Positions 32,660 through 37,886 of a stretch of 37,886 bases of DNA are shown here, one piece after another (within the stretch, counting starts at the first letter, position 1; every line of letters begins with the position of its first letter). A program made the position numbers and the translations under genes. Under the pieces are notes generated by a model. That model was not told the origin of the DNA and did no database searches. It was given only the letters and a program-made list of their open reading frames with translations. Source of the DNA: Candidatus Bathyarchaeum sp. (GTDB lineage: Archaea; Thermoproteota; Bathyarchaeia; Bathyarchaeales; Bathyarchaeaceae); contig JAFGGM010000062.1 of the NCBI GenBank assembly GCA_016930555.1, positions 1-37,886 of the forward strand, written 5' to 3'.

Positions 32660-34003
32660 TTGCCTGATTATCCTAAGATGGTTGTTCGCCCTCCTGGTCC
32701 AAAGGCTAGAGAACTGGTTAAAAGAGACTCTAATGCGATTTCGCCCTCGTACACTCGCTATTACCCCCTTGTTGTAGACTCTGGGCACGACTGCATAGTA
32801 AAAGACGTCGATGGAAACGAGTATGTCGACTTCAACTCTGGGTTGGCATGCTTAAATCTGGGGCACAACCACCCCAAAATAGTCAAGGCAATAAAAAGTC
32901 AGTGCGACAAATTTCTTCACTATGCCAACACCGATTTCTATTACCAAGAAACAGTGAATCTAGCCGAAAAACTGTTCCAAATCACTCCCGGAGATTTCCA
33001 GAAGAGAGTCCACTTCGGAAACAGCGGAACAGAAGCCATCGAAACTGCAATCAAACTTTCCAAATGGCACACCCGCAAACACCAATTTATCGCCTTCATT
33101 GGAGCTTTTCATGGCAGAACATGCGGCGCTACAGCTCTTACAGCCAGTAAACTAGCCCAAAGAAGACACTATTTTCCTCTGATACCAGGAATAACCCATG
33201 TACCCTATCCATACTGCTACCGTTGTCCCTTCAATCTGTCATATCCAGAATGCAACTTCAGATGCATAGACTTCATAGATGACCAAGTTCTGCAAAAGTA
33301 TGTGCCCCCAGAAGAGGTTGCAGGCTTCGTTTTCGAGCCTATCCAAGGCGAAGGTGGATACGTTGTTCCCCCACCAGAATATTTCCAGCGCCTCAAAAAA
33401 CTGGCAGACAAGTATGGTTTACTGATGATTGCTGACGAGGTCCAATCAGGAATCGGTAGAACAGGCAAATGGTTTGCTATCGAGCACTGGAAAACTGACC
33501 CTGACATCCTTTGCTCAGCCAAATCTTTAGCCTCAGGATTGCCCTTAAGTGCAACAGTGGCTCGAACCCGACTGATGGACTGGGAAGCTGGTACCCACGC
33601 CAGCACTTTTGGAGGAAATCCGTTAGCGTGTGCAGCAGCCACAAATGTGATTGATGTAATCAAGGAGGAAAAGCTTCTTGAGAACGCTGAGAAGCAGGGC
33701 AGCTACATCATGAAGTGGCTACAAAACGTGAAACAGGAGCAGGAGATTGTGGGCGACGTTCGAGGAAAGGGGCTAATGATCGGGGTTGAGTTTGTGGAAG
33801 ACAAGGAAAGTAAGATGGCTGGTGTCGATCAGGCTCGAGAAGTCATGATGAGCTGCTGGAGAAGGGGAGTAGCCATCGTAACCTGCGGCGTTTCTACCCT
33901 TAGATTAGTTCCACCCTTAACCATAACCCGAGAACTGGTGGACACGAGCCTAGAAATTCTCGGTGATGTCATCAAAGAAGTTGAAAAAGAAACTTCCGAC
34001 TAG
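32660..34003 (+). CDS. Class III PLP aminotransferase (GABA/ornithine type)
   Basis: A 447-residue fold-type I aminotransferase. The substrate/PLP region is GNSGTEAIETAIK near residue 120 and IGAFHGRT near 147. D259 in IADEVQSGIGRTG binds the pyridine nitrogen, K288 in SAKSLASGLP forms the Schiff base, and THASTFGGNPLA is the phosphate loop. Four cysteines (C186, C189, C198, C202) may bind a metal; I recall similar inserts in related archaeal enzymes. It could be a GABA, ornithine or broad amino-acid aminotransferase or racemase. It starts at TTG 32660. Confidence 0.85.
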   Translation: MPDYPKMVVRPPGPKARELVKRDSNAISPSYTRYYPLVVDSGHDCIVKDVDGNEYVDFNSGLACLNLGHNHPKIVKAIKSQCDKFLHYANTDFYYQETVNLAEKLFQITPGDFQKRVHFGNSGTEAIETAIKLSKWHTRKHQFIAFIGAFHGRTCGATALTASKLAQRRHYFPLIPGITHVPYPYCYRCPFNLSYPECNFRCIDFIDDQVLQKYVPPEEVAGFVFEPIQGEGGYVVPPPEYFQRLKKLADKYGLLMIADEVQSGIGRTGKWFAIEHWKTDPDILCSAKSLASGLPLSATVARTRLMDWEAGTHASTFGGNPLACAAATNVIDVIKEEKLLENAEKQGSYIMKWLQNVKQEQEIVGDVRGKGLMIGVEFVEDKESKMAGVDQAREVMMSCWRRGVAIVTCGVSTLRLVPPLTITRELVDTSLEILGDVIKEVEKETSD

Positions 34004-34567
34004 CTACGTTTCTTTCTCTTCTATGACTTTTATGCTTCCCCGCTCACCCAAATGCAGTTCAGGCTTTCCATTCCGTCCCTCCCGCACGTACCCATGCGAA
34101 ATTCTGATTCTTTGATCCTGTTGAAGCTTTAATTTCTCAACAAGCTCTACTTTGTTGTCCCACAGAATCACCCGCAAACTTCCGCTTCCATCTGAAACAA
34201 CAATGTTGGCAAGCTTTCCTTCTGTCCAGTCTCTACGAGTAAATGTTCTAGATGGATAAACGGCACGCACCTGCCCTGTAACTGTCACGTCATTCAATCC
34301 CGAAACAAGGTCCTGAATCTTGATTTTGAGACGAAACGACTTCTTGACAACTTTTACCCCTAATTCTGAAGCGACAATCCGCGCTGCAGTTTCGTCGGTT
34401 AGAAAATCACCTGCATCTCTCTTTTTTTCTTCAATAATTTTTATGATTCTTTTGCGGTTTAGGTTAGAACGGGACACCAGTATTCGGTTGACAATTTCCT
34501 CTAAGCTAGTTTTGCTTGTTTCCTTTTGTCCCGTAGGCTCAGGCACTGAACCACCTGCTTTGAACAA
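34004..34567 (-). CDS. OB-fold single-strand DNA-binding protein (RPA-like)
   Basis: A 187-residue protein. Residues about 25-90 are helical and resemble the N-terminal part of archaeal RPA-like proteins. Residues 90-180 form an OB fold: DLVSGLNDVTVTGQVRAVYP, then KLANIVVSDGSGSLRVILWD and IRISHGYVREGRNGKPELHL. It is a likely ssDNA-binding factor, short for a full RPA because only one OB fold is seen. No zinc finger is visible. Its stop codon directly abuts that of the aminotransferase. Confidence 0.82.
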   Translation of the reverse strand: MFKAGGSVPEPTGQKETSKTSLEEIVNRILVSRSNLNRKRIIKIIEEKKRDAGDFLTDETAARIVASELGVKVVKKSFRLKIKIQDLVSGLNDVTVTGQVRAVYPSRTFTRRDWTEGKLANIVVSDGSGSLRVILWDNKVELVEKLKLQQDQRIRISHGYVREGRNGKPELHLGERGSIKVIEEKET

Positions 34568-34631
34568 TCCTATGCTGTACTGCCTTAACTGTTCTTTTGT
34601 TTAACCCTGCCGATACTTAGCAAAAAGAAGT

Positions 34632-34763
34632 CTATTCCTCTTCTTCTTCAGGGGTTTCTTCTTTACCATAAACCATATACAAGAAACCTAGAACCAAAGC
34701 AATGAAAATTAGACCCATTAGAATATAGATAATCGAAGTGAAGTAGGCATCTGCCGTCATCAT
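34632..34763 (-). CDS. 43-residue single-pass membrane protein
   Basis: A small gene on the minus strand. GGAG stands 3 nt before the first ATG and 6 nt before a second, in-frame ATG. One membrane segment covers about residues 9-32 (SIIYILMGLIFIALVLGFLY), and an acidic tail KEETPEEEEE ends the protein. I do not recognise a family; it could be a subunit of a membrane complex. The start signal, clean hydrophobic stretch and isolated position argue that it is real. Confidence 0.65.
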   Translation of the reverse strand: MMTADAYFTSIIYILMGLIFIALVLGFLYMVYGKEETPEEEEE

Positions 34764-34797
34764 GATCTCCTTTGTCTATTATTTGAAGGTGGGGTAT

Positions 34798-35208
34798 TTA
34801 AGCTGTAGCCTTTTTCCACTCTTCCATGAGGCAGTTGTAGAGTCTGTCTTCTTCCTCAATCTTATCATACTCTTCCAGTGCATCCGCAATTTTTTGTGCA
34901 ATAAGGTGATAGCAGATGTTTGCTTCCCTGTCCATTACGCGGAAATAGAAGTCGTCACAGGAACAGAAACCCGCGGCTGGCATAATCTGATACTCCCTTT
35001 CTCTGCCCACAACTATCCAGACAATCCTACCGCTTGGACTAAAGAAATACTTTTTGACACGCTTCTCCTTTACAGTCTCCCAGGCTTTATTGAACTGTGA
35101 ACCAAAGGCTTCTGAGAGTTGAGTTAATTGATTTTCTGTTATTTCTCCCTTAGTTTTTGCTTCGCTGCAAACTTTTTCGAGCACCTTGATTTCTTTGGCT
35201 ATTTTCAT
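34798..35208 (-). CDS. SWIM zinc-finger protein
   Basis: A 136-residue protein with C82-x-C84-x14-C99-x-H101, the SWIM zinc-binding pattern, preceded by WIVVGREREYQIMP as in other archaeal SWIM proteins. SWIM domains bind DNA or protein partners; some in archaea and eukaryotes are linked to recombination factors (Sws1-like). A role in recombination here is an inference. The helical N terminus (1-55) and C terminus flank the finger. Confidence 0.82.
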   Translation of the reverse strand: MKIAKEIKVLEKVCSEAKTKGEITENQLTQLSEAFGSQFNKAWETVKEKRVKKYFFSPSGRIVWIVVGREREYQIMPAAGFCSCDDFYFRVMDREANICYHLIAQKIADALEEYDKIEEEDRLYNCLMEEWKKATA

Positions 35209-35279
35209 GTTCCATTTCCCCTATGTGAGATATTGGCTTCTAAGGAGAATTCTCTATTTTAGATGAGCTGCTTACTATG

Positions 35280-35906
35280 CTATTCGATTTTTATCTCTTC
35301 TCCACTTTGCTTCCTTTTATCTTCAATTTTGGGTACTGTAATCTCCAGCACGCCATTCTTGTATGATGTCTTAGCTTTCTTAGGAACAATTTTCGTTGGC
35401 ATCTCAATTTCCTTAAAGTATTTACGGTCAGGAATGTGAACAGAAATCGTTAACTTGTCTTCTGTTCCATGCAGTTTGATGTCCTCTTTTGCGACTCCAG
35501 GCAACTCCACTATCACCTTTATTTCGCCATTTGCGCTGATTATGTCCACAAGAGGTTCCCGTTCTTGCTTCAATTCTATGCAGGATTTGTTGTTGCCACA
35601 CTTTTCAGGGTCGTTTGAGGCCTTCACGTTGCCGAACTCTCTGATTTTTGGTTTTCCGTCCGGTCCAATGGTCATGCTGTAGCCGTAAACGAACGGTCCC
35701 CACTCGGGTATTGTTGAGCCGTCAGGAAGCTTGCGTTCCCGTTTTAGATCTTCTGGTATATGTGTTTTGAATTGGCTGAATTCTCGTTCCATCATTTCTT
35801 CCATCTCCTTCATCATCTCTTCGATGTCTCCGAAGAACCAGTTTCCAAAGAATGGGCTACGCCTTTTCTTTCTTTTGTACCATTCAGGCAAGTCATCGTC
35901 TGACAC
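35280..35906 (-). CDS. Small heat-shock protein (Hsp20/alpha-crystallin)
   Basis: A chaperone of about 208 residues. The alpha-crystallin domain spans about 115-205 (EPLVDIISANGEIKVIVELPG, IKLHGTEDKLTISV and the conserved NGVLEITVPK). The long N-terminal region is Met- and Glu-rich (DIEEMMKEMEEMMEREF) and ends in GPFVYGYSMTIGPDGKPKIREFGN, typical of the archaeal subgroup. GTG 35915 is the longer start; AGGTGA lies 5 nt ahead of the in-frame GTG 35906, so I prefer that one. A TATA-like TTTTAATG near 35948 supports transcription from about 35922. Confidence 0.9.
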   Translation of the reverse strand: MSDDDLPEWYKRKKRRSPFFGNWFFGDIEEMMKEMEEMMEREFSQFKTHIPEDLKRERKLPDGSTIPEWGPFVYGYSMTIGPDGKPKIREFGNVKASNDPEKCGNNKSCIELKQEREPLVDIISANGEIKVIVELPGVAKEDIKLHGTEDKLTISVHIPDRKYFKEIEMPTKIVPKKAKTSYKNGVLEITVPKIEDKRKQSGEEIKIE

Positions 35907-36000
35907 AACTTTCACCTTTCACTAGTACGTAGTTCTGAAATTCATTAAAACCTTTCTGAATTCATTTTTCGCCTCTACTGTTGCCTGTTTTCTTTGCTGT

Positions 36001-36846
36001 TTAACTCAGTGGCTTCAGCTGATTCACTGTTCCAAGAAACGTTCCGTCCAGTAGATATACCTCTGCCTCGTCCATGTTCACGCAACCACACCGTAATATT
36101 GGACCAATGTAGGCATCAGCTTTCTTCCCCTTTCTTTTATCGTTGACAGGTCGTCCTCCCAGAAACTGATTAAAGGAAGGCATTATGAAAAGCTGTGAAA
36201 CCTTGACTTTTGCTTCATTCTGTTCTTCTAGAATGTTAATGCTTTTGGTGCCCAAGTATTTACGAAGAGTCTTTGCTAGCTGGGCTCCATTGCATGGTGC
36301 CTTAAGCAAGACCTGTCTTGTCATTCTTAGTCCCATGGGGTCGCGGATGGCTACTGTGGGGTGAACGTGACCTGTGATTAGGCTTCTGCATTCTAGCAGT
36401 TCTGGGGTTGGCCATGCGTGTCCGTGGAAAAGTCCGATGTCTCCGAAGTTGGTGCCTGATGCGGGGACAATTTTTACTTTTTCGGGTAGGAGGGGTTCAA
36501 GGTTTCCGTCATGGTTTCCTAGTAATACTTGAAGGTCTGGAACCTGTTTTTGTATTGTTTCGAAGAATTCTGGGATGTCCTTCCATTCTTCGAAGGCTAC
36601 TTTTGCTATGGCGTCTTTTATGTCTCCCAGAAAAGTTACTTGTGTGGGTTTTGTCGCTTTGATTACCTTAAGGAGCTCGTTCTTGAGTTTTGAGGTTTGG
36701 GATGGAACATGAACTCCTCTCTGGCTCAGCAGCCTTTCCCAGCCTATATGAAGGTCAGCCACCACTAGGCATCGATCACTGTTGTTCTGCAGTAGTAGGG
36801 CTGGATACTGCTGTACAGGCTTTATCTGCGTCAACTTACCACACAA
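36001..36846 (-). CDS. Calcineurin-like metallophosphoesterase
   Basis: A 281-residue protein with the full metal-site series: VVADLHIG (D31, H33), FLGDIKDA, LLGNHDG, FHGHAW and TGHVHPT. This fits the archaeal single-domain phosphoesterase group related to Icc/MJ0037-type proteins. Substrate unknown; nucleases and cyclic-nucleotide or nucleotide phosphatases are possible. It is 34 bp downstream of the IMPase gene in the same direction, so the two may be co-transcribed. One ACGAAGAGTCT word lies inside it (36262-36272). Confidence 0.85.
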   Translation of the reverse strand: MCGKLTQIKPVQQYPALLLQNNSDRCLVVADLHIGWERLLSQRGVHVPSQTSKLKNELLKVIKATKPTQVTFLGDIKDAIAKVAFEEWKDIPEFFETIQKQVPDLQVLLGNHDGNLEPLLPEKVKIVPASGTNFGDIGLFHGHAWPTPELLECRSLITGHVHPTVAIRDPMGLRMTRQVLLKAPCNGAQLAKTLRKYLGTKSINILEEQNEAKVKVSQLFIMPSFNQFLGGRPVNDKRKGKKADAYIGPILRCGCVNMDEAEVYLLDGTFLGTVNQLKPLS

Positions 36847-36880
36847 TATTCTTTGGCGTTGTCTGTTAAAAACTGGACTG

Positions 36881-37696
36881 CTAGCCGCCCGAACTTAGAG
36901 CCTCTGTGATAGCTTTGTACATTTTATTGTTTGATGCTGCAATAAAGGACAGCCTTTGGGTGGCTTCTAGGGGAGCGTCTAGCCCTTTTCCTTCTGGCGT
37001 AACAATGATTCCGCCTGCTTCCTGTAGTATGAGGTATGAGGCGACTATGTCTGTTACTCGCAGTTTTCCTCGCATGTCAATGAAGGCGTCTGCGCTGCCG
37101 TCTGCAACGTAACAGATTTCTTGGGCGTTGGCTCCGAAATGGCGAAAATGTTTTCCTACCTTGAGCAGTCCCTTCAGTTTGGCTAAAAGCTCCTCTATCT
37201 TGAGGGTGTTCAGGTCAATGCCGATTACTGCATCATCTATGTTGACTGTTTCTGAGGGTTTGATGAGGTTGCCGTTTTTGAAGGCGCCGCCGTTCTTTTG
37301 GGCGGTGTAAACTATGTCATGGACTATGTCGTGGACGATTGCCGTCTCCATGTCCTTAAGCTGTGAGCTGCTTGAGACTGCGATGACGTTGGCGCTGAAG
37401 GGTAGTCCATGAATGGCGTTGGTTGTGCCGTCCACAGGGTCTGTTACTACATAAACTTCGGATGAGCCAAAACCGATTTGTTTTGTACCCGCCTCTTCGC
37501 TGACAAGGGTACAGGACACTTCATGTTTGTTTAGGCAGTCTATTAGGGCTTTCTCGGCAGCCAAGTCGATCCTTTTTGATTTGTCTCCGCCTGCTCCGAT
37601 GCCGAAACTGACAGCGGCTTTTGGGCAGCCATAGTATCTGAGGGCGGCTTTTCTCATCTTTTGTGAGCATTCCTGTAATATTTCCAACCAGTCCAT
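36881..37696 (-). CDS. Inositol monophosphatase/fructose-1,6-bisphosphatase family protein
   Basis: Mg-dependent, Li-sensitive phosphatase family. From the ATG at 37696 it has 271 residues; GTG 37705 is the longer option. Counting from the GTG: SEE at 69-71 and DPVDGTTN at 89-96 bind metals, and TDIVASYLILQEAGG is the second signature. Archaeal members often act on both inositol-1-phosphate and fructose-1,6-bisphosphate, so the exact substrate is open. A TATA-like sequence (CAATATAAGC on the minus strand, 37741-37750) lies upstream. Confidence 0.88.
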   Translation of the reverse strand: MDWLEILQECSQKMRKAALRYYGCPKAAVSFGIGAGGDKSKRIDLAAEKALIDCLNKHEVSCTLVSEEAGTKQIGFGSSEVYVVTDPVDGTTNAIHGLPFSANVIAVSSSSQLKDMETAIVHDIVHDIVYTAQKNGGAFKNGNLIKPSETVNIDDAVIGIDLNTLKIEELLAKLKGLLKVGKHFRHFGANAQEICYVADGSADAFIDMRGKLRVTDIVASYLILQEAGGIIVTPEGKGLDAPLEATQRLSFIAASNNKMYKAITEALSSGG

Positions 37697-37801
37697 ACTT
37701 GTCACTTCTCAGGTTTGGTATTTGTAGGGGGCTTCTTTAAGCTTATATTGTGTTATGGGCGAAAAGACACTTAAGGAAGATTTGTTTTTCTGAAACAAAG
37801 A

Positions 37802-37886
37802 GCGGGGGTCGCCGAGCTAGGTCAAAGGCGCAGGCTTCAGGAGCCTGTCCCGTAGGGGTTCGTGGGTTCGAATCCCACCCCCCGCA
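37802..37886 (+). tRNA. tRNA-Leu(CAG)
   Basis: Acceptor GCGGGGG pairs with CCCCCGC plus discriminator A at the last base of the window. The anticodon stem CAGGC/GCCTG holds loop TTCAGGA, anticodon CAG. The variable arm is long (CCC-GTA-GGG) and the T arm is GTGGG-TTCGAAT-CCCAC. No intron; CCA is not visible because the window ends. Confidence 0.97.

Noticed and set aside
32660-34003. Biotin-pathway aminotransferase (BioA)
   Set aside because: No biotin genes are nearby, and the RCPF/NFRC cysteine insert and overall motifs fit the GABA/ornithine group better.
1-37886. Integrated element bounded by the two class II tRNA genes
   Set aside because: Both window ends are tRNA genes, but no integrase, attachment repeat or mobile gene was seen and the content is core metabolism and replication.

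Overview
This 37.9 kb window is archaeal chromosome. Evidence: both subunits of the archaeal D-family DNA polymerase (DP1 and DP2), an Orc1/Cdc6 initiator, HerA-NurA, geranylgeranylglyceryl phosphate synthase, Alba, a Sec61-beta/SecG-type translocon subunit, DUF2070, an Elf1-type zinc ribbon, and TATA-like boxes about 30 bp upstream of many starts. PolD together with Elf1 suggests a TACK lineage other than classical Crenarchaeota, for example Bathyarchaeia-like. That placement is an inference. There is no sign of plasmid, phage or transposon.

Layout. 1-3578: tRNA-Ser(CGA), then the NAD operon nadA-nadC-nadB on the minus strand. 3617-4597: an AbrB-PhoU regulator. 4797-18280: a replication/repair block with DP1, orc1/cdc6, a gene-free stretch that looks like a replication origin (7617-8432, three ORB-like sites), a winged-helix gene, nurA, herA, a membrane-anchored winged-helix protein, an unknown 156-aa protein between two dense TGTGAT/ATCACA clusters, elf1, GGGP synthase and DP2. 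18322-18880: an ArsR-like HTH gene and a MazG-like gene that overlap tail to tail. 18940-25423: a complete, tightly coupled tryptophan operon trpE-G-D-C-F-B-A on the minus strand. 25654-28768: Sec61-beta (57 aa), an Sm-like protein, a DUF2070 membrane protein and a ferritin-like protein. 28841-31914: pyruvate:ferredoxin oxidoreductase-type operon porC-D-A-B. 32197-37705: Alba, a class III aminotransferase, an OB-fold protein, a 43-aa membrane peptide, a SWIM protein, Hsp20, a metallophosphoesterase and an IMPase/FBPase. 37802-37886: tRNA-Leu(CAG).

How it fits together. The 5-18 kb block joins initiator, origin, replicative polymerase and end-resection enzymes. Two repeated words stand out there. 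ACGAAGAGTCT occurs eight times exactly in the window, six of them within 2.3 kb around the predicted origin. TGTGAT/ATCACA occurs 15 times in 1.4 kb around the membrane-anchored regulator and the elf1 promoter. These two, with the origin itself, are the best candidates for undescribed biology. The rest is mostly conserved archaeal housekeeping and biosynthesis.
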